Made by a program: the position numbers and the translations under genes
NCBI GenBank assembly: GCA_903813345.2
Contig: CAIIXF020000011.1
Coordinates: 253,001-317,000, forward strand
Direction of reading: 5' to 3'
Source of the DNA: Owenia fusiformis
Taxonomy: Eukaryota > Annelida > Polychaeta > Sabellida > Oweniidae
Length of the DNA stretch: 64,000 bases
The notes under the pieces: model-generated
Told to the model about the DNA's origin: nothing
The model's database searches: none
Seen by the model: the letters and a program-made list of their open reading frames with translations, nothing else
In this document: in pieces, positions 38,236 to 51,893 of the stretch
Position numbering within the stretch: the first letter of the stretch is position 1
Layout of the letters: each line of letters opens with the position of its first letter

Positions 38236-41180
38236 CAGGGTGTCAAATAAGAACGGCACCCCCCCTTTCAACAATAAGTGATTATTGTCATAAAGTGACA
38301 TGGTGTGTCATATCTCATTTTAAAGACAATTTAATTCTGAGAAAGGACGGCTGTCATTAAGGGCCCTGTTTAGCCCCCAAAGATATCTGATAATAATGCA
38401 TATCATATTGAAGAAAAATCATTTGTGCTTTATAAAAATACAATTTCAGCGAATTTTGACCTTTGATGTTCACACAACAGTCATTTAAAGATCATATACC
38501 ATTTTTGGTGTTTTTACAAACAATTCTTTATTTATTGTTGTCTAAGTAAATAGTATATAAATATTAACCAATTTAAATATATTAAAATGTAATATATGAA
38601 ATACTGAAGAAAAGATACGATTAAAATTATTTTCATGGAAAAGCACATAGGGCAATATTGACAAAATGCAAATGCTATTTCGGTAGGTTCTGGGCTAGCA
38701 ATGGGTACATTTCAACTGTGACTGTAATGGATTACTATTGACTTTTATCAACATCACAGGGCAACATTTAAGCAACTTAAATACAAGGAAAATCAAAGAT
38801 TTCCTCTCATTTCTAAAACGAGGAACAAAAGCATGAATTCAAGGAAAATAAATGATGGCCTGTGCCAAAATATATAAGATATGAGAAAGTTGTGGCAAAT
38901 TTAAGGATATGTATAGGATATCATATGATTTTAAATGATTTTATCTTTAAATATTTTATCAATATCTTGCCAAGTTAGCATAGCGAATTAGCGCAGATAT
39001 TGATATCAACGAGTTGGATTAACACAATATCACGAAAATTCATAGGATGTTCTATTTTTCCCATAGTTCACCTCTAAAACTAAACAAAACATATTAAAAC
39101 AACATCCATTCATTCATTCATTCATCCCCGTGATGTCATGAAATCACTATGTAACAAAACACATCATATTGGTGGTAGTTTTCAAATTACTGCCAAAAGG
39201 TGATATCTGTGAAATATTTTCCATATTCCACACTTTTTCCACGCATTTGCAAAATATCATAAATATGTTTTCATGTTACCTAACAGAGCAGAACAGAGTT
39301 CAACTATGGGATAAAGAATAAAAAATAGGTACATAATTGAATTACCACTCCAAAAATATTAAATATGAGGGTTTAAAGAAAGAATATTGAATATGAGATT
39401 CAAAAAGACAAGTGGACTCATGTCTCACATACCCAAACCCCAGATCCTCGATGTCATATATACTTGTATACTGTATATCAATGTTATTTACTGGGAGGAT
39501 TAAATATGGAGTGTATAGCAATGGTCAATACGATATTTCCAGATGGATATTTTTTCCCTAGAAGCGGAACCCAAACTCAGTCATGACATAGAAGCTAACT
39601 TTTGCAATTAATAGAAACTTTTTTTATTATGTTTTTGTGTTCTATATTTGAGATGAAATAATATGAGATTCATTTCTACAAGAGGATGGAACGAATGTGA
39701 ACTTGTATAGTGCACTATACTCCTTTTCTGAATAAACAGAACAACATTTTATCCAAGCCAATTAAGAAAACCAAGGCCAATGAGTATAATTTATGCCCAG
39801 TTAAACTAACACAATAACAACTTTTTGTCTGGACTCACTTATTATGTAAGAATGAATTGTATTACTGTTTACTGCATTAAATGTCAAGTATACTATCTGT
39901 ATTTAATTTCAAATGCCTATCTCACTTGTCGAAGGTATACAAGAAATGTTATTTTGAAACAAATTCAGCACAACCAAAACCATGTCCACATAATATGACA
40001 AATCCAAGATGGCTGCCACAATTTTAGATCCATGCACATGTGAAGAAGTTAGAAATACACATGGTCCACAAGTTCCATCCCCAATAAAATGGGAGGTTTA
40101 AGGTTTTCACATATATCAACTCTATTCCTATACAATTTATATTTGTGGTAAGGCTTGTGATCTAGGTAAACTTAGCATGTTCATGTACCTCCTATCCTCT
40201 GAAGCTAAAAACAGAAATAGTGACTTCAATTGAGAAAAAATGAATCTTATGGGCTCCATATACATTTTGAGTGGCTGTCCGGCTTAAGTTAGATACTACT
40301 GATAATCTGAGATTGAAAATTATGTCCAGTTTAGTCCTCAGCCTCTCATAATGGATAACTTCGAGGTAATTGTGTTGTTACTGCAAAAACCTATATTTCG
40401 TCATCGCAAATCTACCATCTTTTGCATCTGTCAAAACCCTTCATTTCATGTTAATTTTCAGACTTTTGCTTGTGCCATCATTAAATATATATATTCAACT
40501 TGTTATTCAGAATATTTTAAGAACTTTTCATGAATTTTTTTATTTTCACACTTTTGAAAAAATGACTAAGTCAGAGAATGGCCTCTTAATGGCATGTCCC
40601 CTTTGTACAGCCAACTGTTAGTAGTCGGTATGGCCACAACTTGCTGCTGGCACAGCAGCTAATCTGAATTTACTAGTATGTTATTTCAACAAATACATTT
40701 GTAGCATTGCGTAATCTTTTAAACATCTCCCTCATATTCTTTATTAGTACTGTACATTCTTACCCCAGGGATTATGGTCCCCCTTTTTAACAGCCCTTAC
40801 TGGCCCTGATTGTGTATAAGATAATAAGGGAAAGAGGTCACAATATAAATGAATGGAGAGTAGGACCATAATTTGATAGGACCTTCTACCCTTTTACACC
40901 GGCATTTTCAGCGCAGTTGATATCTGGCCTATTTCTTACATATTCCACTTCCTGATATTTGACCTTTAAACAGTCACCAAGTAGCAAATTAGGCACTGAA
41001 GTAGCAAACTATGAAACAATGTAGCTTTTTTAATATAAAGTTTTATTAAATGAAATTTGATGAATTGAATTATCTTTCAAATGATATATGACACACTATG
41101 TAACAGTAAAGAATGCATTGAAACTTTTTGCAAGGTTCAATTTGGCAAAGCATCAATTTCAATCTGTAGGGTCACCTTGA
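38236..41180. mobile_element. Possible large mariner-like element, degenerate
   Basis: The left edge follows TA and reads CAGGGTGTCAAATAAGAACG, like the 56645 MITE terminus. An inverted, diverged match of about 37 bp (gtgtgtcatatctcatttta versus its complement near 41060-41101) suggests a right arm. No transposase frame survives, the right terminus is not recognisable, and the CCGGTGT MITE copy 2 lies inside. Confidence 0.3.
40755..40902 (+). mobile_element. CCGGTGT MITE, copy 2 (5' end eroded)
   Basis: Matches the 173-bp element from ccagggattatggtcccc to the terminal tttacaccgg; the first 25 bp or so cannot be aligned. Confidence 0.75.
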
Positions 41181-41184
41181 CAAC

Positions 41185-44150
41185 CATATAAGAAATGATG
41201 CGGTGATTTGTTATATAATGCACAAGAGATATATGAAATACTGGGTTCTGATTGGCTGGAATAGGACACACCCTTCTTAGCGAATTCCTACGAATACTTA
41301 ATATTCTTACCATGATACTTTGATGTGTGTGGTAGGCAAACACACATTTTCTTACTTCGATAATTCAGTTCCTTATAAATTAATAAGATACTCTAATTTC
41401 CATTGCTTTTTCCATCAGAGATCTTGCTTTGAATATCCTCGAATGTTTTATCATTAATCAATGAATTATGGACGGAAGCATATGCAGCATGAATCCGTGT
41501 GATGTCTGTTTCCAACTTTAAACCTTTTGATCTTTTTCTCACAATCCATGAGTCTAACAATATATTGCAATCAAATGTAAACGATTTCAATAGACTAGAT
41601 GCGAATAGAAATAATCTCGATTTACGTCATTAAATATTCAAAATTCAGTCAAAGTGATGTCATATTTGAAATCTACATGTAAAAGTACATCTAGTAAAAT
41701 GGTTTCGAAAATTGTTTATCAACTTTGAAAATTTAATTATTTTTTTGAAAATGTGACTTCTAGCTCGGGTTGATTCCTCATAGACCCCATGTTATAAAAT
41801 CACAAAAAGTGAAATATCCTTTCTTGTATTGGACAGATAACATTTTCTTTTACTGGACATATTTTAATTTGCATAACAATTAGATACATAAGGGTTATAT
41901 AAAAATTGAACCACTAAAACAGATGTAATTTAAGTTAAAGGGAACTTTCTACTATACCCGCCATGTTATCTGACCCGAACGAGCCACCTGGTGGCGAAAC
42001 TGGTAACTACTTACTCGCATCTGCGTTATTGAGATATTGTTATTTATAAATCGTGTCGTTGCTTAATATTCCCTTGAAGAAACAAAGGAAATGCAGTAAT
42101 TTATATCAAATTAATTTTATTTTACTTTATCATTCACTGTCCTTTTTGATACAAATATCCTATAATATTGTTTCTGACCATTACCTAATCACTAGGTAAC
42201 ACGGCGTTTGTATTGAACATATATTGACATATTTTTTAGGTTTAAAACGATATCTCGTGGAACCTGCAAATTGATCAACGCAGACGCCTTCAAATAATTG
42301 TTGGCTTTTAAAACATTTGAGTTACTTTTACGAATTTTTTTAATAATTAAGTAGTCCTCCCAATAATATAGGATGCGCAGACACGTCACGTCATGAGGCA
42401 TAAAACAAAAGGATTAAAACACAAGTTAAATAAAAGCAAATGGGAGTCAAGGAACTTTTTTAAACCCCGGCTCGATATATTTGTATAACTTATCGAAAGT
42501 TCAGCTTTGACGTCATGAATTCAATTATCTCTGTTTATCGTATTACAATATCAACTGTTTTAATAAAGAATATATTTAATAGATGTATTCTTTATTAGGT
42601 ATTATTTATCGCCTTCTGTTTACATTTGCATACATATATTATACCAGTAATAATCTTACAATTACTGGATTGTTATTTGTCTGGATTTAAAACGTTGTGA
42701 TCATTTTCTTTGTAAGTTTCAATAATTCTAATTGAATTATAATATAAAAAGAATGGAATTATGCGAATAGTGAAAAGTTTGAACTTTGCATATTTCATAA
42801 AATCTGTATTTCAAGATATAACTCTGATAAATTAACAACGATCTAGTTTTAGAAAGGAAAAAGAAAATCAGGATTTCTAAAAACCAAATCGGGAGAAAAA
42901 TAGGGGTTACAAAAACATAAATGAACAATTCGAGAGTACGTATTTTCTGTATTACTGTATGATTATTCGGATATTCTGAATTTAATCACACATTTTTAAG
43001 CCATTTTTCCGGGGCAATTTAATGAGAGGCATTATTTATATCAATGTCTTAGTGCAAAAAGTGCAATTTAAGTGCATCACTGAATTACAAGTTAGGTCAA
43101 TAATTTAAAAAACGAGCTATTTGTTATATATATATTTTGAAAGTGATAATTTACATTTTGTTGTTAACAATACAATAAATTTGATGAAAGTAGGTTTAAT
43201 TGCGGATATGATGACACGACGTATAGACAGCTACAAATAGATGGATGCCTACGAAACAACTGTCAACAACCATATTACCCTTTACTTAATGCAAACGTTT
43301 GTCATGCATAATATTGTCTACATAGTGAAGAACTGGCCTTATTTTTGGCACCTCTGCAGAATTAAGAATTCTGACCATTGTTCCTATAAGCCTGGTTCAT
43401 CAAAGTTGTAATATGATCGATGAAAATTTCAACAGAATATTAATTCATTGAAAGGGAAATACAACTATAAAATGATATATTTCTATTAGCAATATATTGT
43501 TGGACATTTCTAGGGGCACACGTCTCACGCCACGTATCTAGTTGTACGTAATAAAGGAAAGTGTTAAATAGTGTTTTAAGAAATTAACGAGTTTCACTTT
43601 TCTTAACCAAAATGTAATATATGAGCCAGCTTTAACATAGGTCTTATCACAAAAATTAAAATCGTGCCATAGGGTAAAAAATGTGTCAAAGATTAGAGAA
43701 AGAGTCGAAGGCATGCGAGGTGAATCCTGGAAACCCGGGTTTCTGAAAGATTAAGAGGAAAATGTGTGAAATTCAAATCCGCCTTTTTGGTCTATATCTT
43801 CAAGGGAAAATTGTTAAGACAAAAACATTTGAAAGGTCTTTTTGTGCTTTTTAAGATAACAAAATCAAAATATGGAAAGGATCTCTGATAATACCTCTTT
43901 TGCATGCGGCCTAGCACATATGCAGTAGTACCATATAATGCATTGTTGTATGTCGAGTTTCCGACAATAGACATATCATTTTGGTGGTATTCGGTCCATT
44001 CTTATGTTGCATTGTACAATGTCATTCTTTTTTGACAAAATGAGCTACATACACCTAAAAACAATATCATACAGAAAGTATACAATATTTTGCGCATTTA
44101 CTGATTCAAAGTCTGACTCATTGCATAGGTGGCTGTTGGTAAGGCAATAA
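41185..44150. other. Gene-poor AT-rich stretch
   Basis: The open frames do not exceed 69 codons and show no domains; no repeats stand out. Confidence 0.5.
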
Positions 44151-44153
44151 ATC

Positions 44154-44457
44154 AAAGGACGATTCTCGGTTTGGAGAAGAGTCTCCTGTGCTAATAATTT
44201 TTTTCATGAAAAATATACAAATATTGCCCAAATTAAACTATGAATATTCAAAAGAGGACATTTAACGGGAAAGAAGTTCATCAGTGTACTGCGCTAATAT
44301 TTTTTGCGAAAAATCTAGAAATATTACCCAAATTAAATTATGACTATTCAAAAGTAGACATTCAAATCTATATATTATGTAAAAAATCTTTGTCCGAAGC
44401 AGGGATAATGCTCATTTAGATTGATGAACTTCGTTTTCAAACCGAGAATCGTCCTTT
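44154..44457. mobile_element. 304-bp foldback element with 19-bp perfect TIRs
   Basis: aaaggacgattctcggttt at 44154-44172 is exactly inverted at 44439-44457. Inside, a segment of about 100 bp (ctaatatttttt...gaaaaat...aaatatt.cccaaattaaa) is tandemly duplicated. Confidence 0.7.
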
Positions 44458-44844
44458 ATCGCTCGACCTTTCGTTTAAAAAGTGCATATTTGATAAGGGG
44501 CAAATAATTGATTTAATAAAAAATGCTTTATTGCAAAAGTTGTGACATTTTGTATAAAACAGATTCAGAATAAATTAGTATCTACCATACAACTGCCAAC
44601 ACACAAGTCTAGTTTATAAATCTCCCTGTGATTAAAGTGGATTTTACAATACATGTATGTATTGTTTTACTATGAAATAAATAAAGTGTATTGTTTTGGC
44701 ATATCTACAAATGTACATAATTAAGAATGTTGACTACATTCCCTTTTATTTCCATTACAATGTGTTTACTTATTTTATCTCGATTGACATTTTATAACAA
44801 GACTATCGTTAAGTTGTATATAAATGCAATCATGTATGAAACCC

Positions 44845-45330
44845 TAACATAATTTGAGATATCGGTCACTAGAATGATTTGTGATATCGTTCACTAGAAT
44901 GATTTGTGATATCGGTCACTAGAATGATTTGTGATATAGGTCACTAGAATGAATTGCAATTGTGATATCGGTTACTAGAATGATTTGTGATATCGGTCAC
45001 AAGAATGATTAGTGATATCGGTCACTAGAATGATTTGTGATATTGGTCACCAGAGTGGTTTGTGATATTGGTCACTAGATTGATTTGTGATATCGGTCAC
45101 TAGAATGATTTGTGATATTGGTCACTAGAATGATTTGTGATATTGGTCACTAGAATGATTTGTGATATTGGTCACTAGATTGATTTGTGATATCGGCCAC
45201 TAGAATGATTTGTGATATTGGTCACTAGAATGATTTGTGATATCGGTCACTAGAGTGATTTGCGATATCGGTCACTAGAATGATTTGTGATATCGGTCAC
45301 TAGAATGATTTGTAATATCGGTCATTTAAG
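44845..45330. repeat. 25-bp satellite, about 18 copies
   Basis: The unit is gtgatatcggtcactagaat plus gattt. Most copies differ by single changes (tattgg, tatagg, ttactag). It lies in otherwise gene-free AT-rich DNA. Confidence 0.95.
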
Positions 45331-45839
45331 CCTATATATGTTACAAGAAAATGAGATAACATACGGGAGATAATGAAAGTGAAGTGAACTTGATTCAAAT
45401 GCGAATGGATTTTTCTAGGCTTATGTTACCCGTAAAATTGAAAAAAAGCGAATCTAGAATTTAGTTTTTCAATTAGGGGTGACTCTCTTCGATAAAATAA
45501 CTGAACGACAAAGTCAACGCGACTCTGACCAGATTTAAATATTACAATATCATTGAATACAATTATTCAAAATACATCCTTGTCGATGCTATTTCTGTTG
45601 TTATTAATATGAATAATTTATTTAATTAATGTGCAACCTCTTAACGTCTGAGATATGGGAGTAACATTAAGCGTGCAAAAAGGTTCTAATATCCTATATA
45701 AAAAATAACTTCGATAAAATATTGAAAAAGTTAAGGTATAGGAAATAAAGTCACATCTCCGCTTCCATTATCAGTTTTTTTGTTGCAAGTTATGAAAATT
45801 AAAATACATAGAGGGGACTTGAACACGTAAGCCCATATG

Positions 45840-45875
45840 GAAAAAGGGTTGCCAAACTTATTGGGGAGTGTAGTC
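45840..45875. mobile_element. Solo terminus of the Tc1-like MITE family
   Basis: gggttgccaaacttattggg followed by gagtgta matches one end of the 61826 element; no partner arm was found nearby. Confidence 0.4.
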
Positions 45876-45984
45876 TGCACAAAGCCATTATATGCATATT
45901 ATATACTGGCTATTTGGGATAATTTAAAGGGACATTCCTGACCATTTCTATCCTAATGTGATAGCTATAGGTATATACTTTCTA

Positions 45985-46080
45985 TATTTTATTTTTATTT
46001 TATTTTATTTATTTCGATCTACACTTTTGAAACAGTGGCACGCTCTGCAATGCAAAGGTGCGTCGAATGTACATATTAAG
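45985..46080 (-). mobile_element. Retroposon 3' end with (TAAAA)n-type tail (tentative)
   Basis: On the minus strand, a short unique segment (gcgtgccactgtttcaaaag, tgtagatcga) runs into an aaataaaataaaataaaaat tail, as at the end of a SINE or LINE. A similar A-rich tract occurs at 60500-60530. Confidence 0.35.
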
Positions 46081-46229
46081 ATAAAACAATTATTACAACT
46101 TACTAAAAACATTCATTTTGAGTATTTAATATAAACTGATTTTAAAAACCTTTTAAAACATTTGTCAAACATTCTACCTTGTTCTTTCCCCCAAATTTCA
46201 AAGAAAATTTCATAGGAAATGTTTTAATA

Positions 46230-46740
46230 TAGTCAATATTGATCATTTAGAAATGGGGTGTTCATTTCCAGTTAGCTGCCATATTTTAAAATTTCACTCA
46301 GGAAGTGATGTCATTGACTCTCAGCCTTCATAACCTTACCTATAACAGGATAGGGAAGTAGCACAAAATCACTTCTAGACAAGTAGTCATTGCTTTATTT
46401 GCAAAAATATGTTGAGCGCTTATCAGCTTAGAATAATAGAATAAAATATCAAAAGGATTAAAGCGCAGACAAAATTGAAAAAGAATAATCAGCCGGTTGT
46501 GTAATTCTTAATAGCTCCTTCCCATATGCAAAGTTGAGAGTCAATGACATCACGTCCTGAGTGAAATCTTAAATTATGGCAGCATACTGGAATTGAGCAC
46601 TACATTTTTATGTGATCAATATTGAACAAATATTTCACTCTATTGAGGTGAATACCTGTACATCTTTCACAAGTGAATATCACCTTGTGAAAGTGCTACA
46701 GGTATTCACCGAAAATAGAGTGAAATATTTGTTTTATTAT
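46230..46740. mobile_element. Nested inverted-repeat structures (foldback elements)
   Basis: A diverged inverted pair of about 95 bp joins 46230-46330 (ccatattttaaaatttcact, gatgtcattgactctca) with 46520-46620. Next to it, 46626-46672 and 46685-46733 form a tight hairpin (aaatatttcactctat, ggtgaatacctgta, tttcacaag) with a loop of about 12 bp. Confidence 0.7.
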
Positions 46741-46744
46741 ATCA

Positions 46745-49615
46745 CTGTCTAGCTAAACATCCCTAATATTCTTAAGTCATAGGTTAACATTGAAATACAT
46801 TGAATCTACTCGGGTCGTCTGCCATTTTGACTTACACTGAACTAAATTATTTACACTGAACGAAAACAAATTCTTTGAAAATTCCCGGGAGCGTGGGATA
46901 TCGCTAGATATCTCACGGTTGTCTTATCTGATTAGCATTGCCATTGAATATCGCCGCGTATCCCACGACATGTGACCTGGTTTTGACCAATCATACTGTC
47001 GCTAGCTAGATAGTGATATAAAAATTAACCAATATCTCCGTGTTTTGCTAAACATACGGTAAACAGTACTTACTATATTAGGAGAGAGATGGTCTGATAC
47101 GGAACATCCATGAAGATAAAGAATAATGAAGATAATAACATAATGAAGATGGTTATGAAATTGTAAATGAATTGATACATTTTATAAATAAACGTTTCAA
47201 TCAACGTCGGGAGCTATTTGAAAAAGGAAAACATTAGCTGTGTAATTTATTGACAATGTGTAAATGTATAACTATATGTAAATGTCATGTAATTCATTTG
47301 TGGAGAAACTAAATGTTTTTAACATGTAATAAACCTTGAATCTTCATGATATCAAATATATATATATAGATATAATATATATCAGAACTTATCATACAGA
47401 AGTTATAACCGGGTTAGTGTAAGTACGTTGTATATTTAAAGTTGTACTAAAACAAATTTCAAAATCTTTAATTTATTAGCCTGTATTTACCACAAATAAC
47501 ATCTATTTTGGTCATACAGCATTACATTCGGGTTAAAAAGTTTTAATCCCCAAACACTGGCAATATTTGCTGTTATATAACTTACATGCTTTCAATATCG
47601 TTTCAGCTCGATTGATTCTGCACTCAAATGCATGATATTATTCCCTTCGCAAAATTGATAAGAATAGACTCAACCATGCAGTAATTGGCACAAAAAGAGC
47701 GAATAACTCGTTTTTGAAAGCCAGGGTTTCATTTGTATTTACAAAATCGTGTTTCACGGCAAATTATTCAATCACACACGTCATGTCACGTGACGTAAAA
47801 TTTCTGCTCTGAAAATGAAATCAGTTTTGCCGCGAAAACAGACACCTGCTGACTTTATATCCCCGATATCATAAAAAATGAACTTTTGGAAGAATTGATG
47901 ATTCACCATCGTAAAGTGTGGCCTTTATACGGTAGCATAAATATATCTAAATTGAGTAAAATGGTTTGATTACAACTTTAAATTTTTGTATTTTTTGATT
48001 TGCCGAAAATTCGCAAATAAGTCTAAAACCTAGTCACCAAATCATCCATGGTGTATTTTTTTGACCATTGTAAATATAGCAGCGTAAGTTCGAATATTGT
48101 GTCTATTGCTATTTTCGCGTTTATCAACTTACATTTCACAATCGCGTAGTCAAATACTGTTCTTCCCACGCGTGCTTCCGTTATATTTCGACGCTATTTA
48201 ATTTTGCGAATTTTGATAAATCACAATTTCGCTGATCTTAAATTTCGCGGGTTTCACACCATTATAAAACAGTAGACATCCATGAGTTTTAAACATGATT
48301 CCTGTGGCACACAAAATGGTTCAATATTTAGTGACAGTCAGTAATTGCTATTGTTGAGAATCGACGTTTACTGTAGCTAGCGATATGTGTTATTTACATA
48401 TTATTTCAAACATTTTTATTTGAATATTATTAGTCACATATATTAACGTCAGAAGTCTTGCTTTATATTTTGGCATCATTTCAAGTGCTAGTCTACCTTA
48501 TTGTCATCGTGTGAAGCCAAATATATACGATGATTCTCCATTATTCAAATTACCAGTTCATACTATAAATATTGAGCGCCTCATCAACTGATCAATATAC
48601 AAGAATAAGCAAATTGCAGCTTTTCTTATTTATATCACATTTAGTCATATTTCGCGATCATTCAAGGTTGTTAAACGTTTAACCAATTTGTCAATCATCA
48701 GTACATTGCCAATCAAAGCATCATAGCCAATATAATACTCAAGTATACACGATCAGATATTACCAACTTTTGCACAAAGGACCATAAAATTAGTTTTATT
48801 TTAAACGGTTATAGAATTTCACAATCATGATTGTTTTATGTTAAATTATTGGCTGAGCAAAGTTAGGTGCTGCCATTTATTATATGTCATTCACTTGACA
48901 TATTGTTCCATTGCTGCCCTATATATCATATTAAGTGTATTAAATAGTATCAAAAGGAGTAATAGAGTGCCAATTACGTTACAAAATATTCATTTAAAAG
49001 TTACACTAAGACCCTGCCTTATATGCATACATTTGCCTAATTAACTTTCTGACCTATAATTAAATGGGTCGGGTCGCCACACTTACATGTGAATAATTAT
49101 AAGCTATTGTGTTTTTACGCTAATAAATACTCTGAAGTGATATATGCATAAACATTATTCAAAATGCACAAACAAATATTAAATCTATAAAATATGACCT
49201 CTTGTTGTATATAAACAGCATTTATTTTGTTCAAATTGTTGCATACATTTGATATTCACAAGTCATTTTACTTTCCGGGGAGGACCACGCAAGAGCAAAA
49301 GGTAAAGCTTTTTATTGTATATAATAGTCAGTTGACTAGAAACTCTCAGAAACTATATGTATTTAATCTTCATTGATGTAAGGCCAACCATCATGTCATC
49401 GTAAAACGTCAAAACAAATACCGTCGCACATATACAGTTTTCTGTACGAAATTAATTGATTTGAAGCAAAAAACTCCAATGCCTTGAAAAAAATAATCCG
49501 TGGGAAATGTTTACGCTTTCATGTTTAGAAGTGACAACACCTTTCACTCGGAAAAAAATTCCAACAGACTCCCGAGCACTGCTCGAGTTTTTCTTTTTTT
49601 CTGAGTGAATCGACA
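46745..49615. other. Gene-poor AT-rich stretch
   Basis: Contains an (AT)n tract near 47358-47385. The 68-codon frame at 48838 has no recognisable domain. Confidence 0.5.
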
Positions 49616-49624
49616 CACATAATG

Positions 49625-50003
49625 TACCCTTTGCATTCGTTTGACTTCACTTCTTAAAAGAGAGTTTCGTCTTCACTCTTTCAAACTAAAATAAACCTGT
49701 GAACTCACCGCGCCAATCAGTGTTCATCGGCCAAATTTGACCGACGTTCTATATATGGTCATTCCTTCTGACGTAATCGTTGAGCCAGGGATTGACCAAT
49801 GACATGCGCATATTTAGTTAGAACGCTTTTGGCGTATGTTTCTTCAAGCTCGCTGAATAGTGGAAGAAAGGTCAGCGCATAGGTCAGGAAGTCATTTATT
49901 ACCCGAACTGTCACCGGTACCCGTCGTGGGGGCGGGGCTACTAAACTGTAATATGGTCTCTACTAGGCAGAGTGTAGTTTAACTAGACTCTGCAAGCAGG
50001 GTA
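49625..50003. mobile_element. MITE, 9-bp-TSD family, longest copy (379 bp)
   Basis: The same termini as the short copies (TACCCTTTG ... GCAAGCAGGGTA), flanked by the exact 9-mer cacataatg (49616-49624 and 50004-50012). The interior is longer than in the other copies and GC-richer (cgtgggggcggggct), with no ORF. It is the closest thing here to a parental form. A 9-bp duplication is typical of Mutator-like elements, but the termini alone do not prove that. Confidence 0.9.
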
Positions 50004-50101
50004 CACATAATGCAAGAATAGAAAATGCGTTTTTCTCATATTTCATTTTGATTATCATTTGCCCAATGCCTGGTTACACCTGATATTAAATTTAGATAAA
50101 G

Positions 50102-50274
50102 CCGGTGTGAAAGAAATGATGGTCCCCCGGGGATTATGGTCCCCTTTCTCAACGGCCCTTACTGGCCCTGATTGCGTATAAGATAATGAGGGAAAGAGTT
50201 GTATTTAGGTCACCATATAAATCAATGGAGAGTAGGACCATAATTTGATAGGACCTCCTATCCATTTACACCGG
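50102..50274 (+). mobile_element. 173-bp CCGGTGT MITE, copy 3
   Basis: Begins CCGGTGTGAAAG and ends CTTTACACCGG-like (ccatttacaccgg), a short terminal inverted repeat. The middle contains the local palindrome tcccccgggga. It lies 99 bp from the 379-bp MITE. Confidence 0.85.
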
Positions 50275-50979
50275 TTTTGTTATTGTAAATCTTGCTCACA
50301 ATTTACTCAAACATCTTTCTCTGATTAACTTTACGACATTGGGTCGGTTGACTTGTAATTCCTTTTTATAACAAGCAATAATGAATACATCTAAAAAGGT
50401 ACATTACATCAACTTTTTGATGTGAGTCCTCGGATGTATTATGAATCAAAATGGTAAATTCAAAGAAAACTACTCCTTTTACATCAGCTTACATGCAGAT
50501 CGACGGAAAGTACAGGTCTGCATGGGTATTGCTAATCACATGTCGATCAAAACCAAATATGACAGAATGTGGACAGTATGTTGGTTGGTTTTTACGCTGT
50601 AACTTCATTCTTATGAAAATTGTATATGCTGGGCTTCCGATGTTACTTGTCAAGCAAAATCTCCTTTATCATTGTTCAGTTAACAACTTTAACACAAATT
50701 CATTATGGATAATGGTTGATTTCGGTGTTTTCAAATAAGCATCAACTGACTTTTTTCAAAAGCCTGCATGAATGATTTCCTGCTTTGCCAAACTAAACAC
50801 AAAAGTATTCCGGGGAAACGAAAATAAATATGAACTACAAAACTGACATCTCTATTTCGACTATAAACAATGATTTTACCCATTTATAAACGGTATAACA
50901 TTTTTTCTTTCAATTCAGTATTTTTATCAAAAAGGATCCAGATGTGATCCGAAACGTTTTGAGAAGTTTAAAATAAATG

Positions 50980-51043
50980 TTCTATTCTAACTTACACTTA
51001 TGAAACATAACATTCTATTAGCATGTGGCTCTGCGGCTGCGTG
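50980..51043 (-). repeat. Split direct repeat B2 (terminal) of the Ngaro-like element
   Basis: Outer copy of the B repeat, marking the 3' terminus on the minus strand. No target duplication is expected for YR elements and none is seen. Confidence 0.85.
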
Positions 51044-51401
51044 CTGCAGAAAACAGAGTGTATTATTTGTACAATAATGTTCACATATCTGCATGACACT
51101 GTGTTTGCCAAAAATGTGGCTCTGCGGCTGCGTCGCCGCTGTAAAATATCAAATTGTTTATAATTAACAAGTGCTGCATTTACTTAATAATCAATTACTA
51201 ACATATCTATATCATTTCAACTTAAAAACTTTCCGACCACCCGTAAAACCTTTTCTATCTTTAGCATCACAAACCTATTAATTCCCATTATTATACTATT
51301 AAGAATATGATGCTAAAAATTCTTGAAATCCTCAACAATTGAGGTTAAAGGAAAAAGGTTTGTCCGAAAATTTTTCCTTATAAAATTATAACATTTACTT
51401 G

Positions 51402-51560
51402 GTTTATCTCGCCGCTTAGAGCCGAAGTGACTTTATTCACTAATGCATACACCATTCACTCAATACAACTACCGTTCTATTTTCATAACGCTAAACGATC
51501 AAATAGAAATCATTTTCTTGCTAATTCGTACTACGTGACTCAAACGCAATAAAATACATT
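51402..51560 (-). repeat. Split direct repeat A2 of the Ngaro-like element
   Basis: Second copy of the A repeat. It abuts B1 directly at 51560/51561, the junction expected for B1A2 in split-direct-repeat elements. Confidence 0.9.
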
Positions 51561-51623
51561 TCTATTCTAACTTACACTTATGAAACATAACATTCTATTA
51601 GCATGTGGCTCTGCGGCTGCGTG
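51560..51623 (-). repeat. Split direct repeat B1 of the Ngaro-like element
   Basis: A 64-bp block, beginning tctattctaacttacactta on the plus strand, that matches 50980-51043. It contains the palindrome-like segment ctctgcggctgcg. Confidence 0.9.
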
Positions 51624-51893
51624 AAGTGTTAAAGTTAGTGAATATAAATTGATTGTTAACTACAAGTATCTGCATAAAATGTACACTACGATTCTTAAAT
51701 AACCATATTCTTGAAATAAATCTTTTATAACCCTATATTCTTGGAAACACTATTTTATAACATGACCTAGACCTAGACTAGACCTTAACATAGACCTTAA
51801 CATATACTCTTTTGTAATATTGCTCAAAAAATGTATTCTTCATTGCTTACATTTACCTTTGAACACAAAAAATGATCATGTTACTGCAATTTA

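Noticed and set aside
50451-50738. 95-codon open frame on the plus strand
   Set aside because: No recognisable domain, lies between transposons, and nothing supports translation.
50936-50970. Hammerhead-ribozyme-like text (ggatccagatgtgatccgaaac)
   Set aside because: The conserved CUGAUGA core is not present; only a short stem followed by gaaac resembles it.
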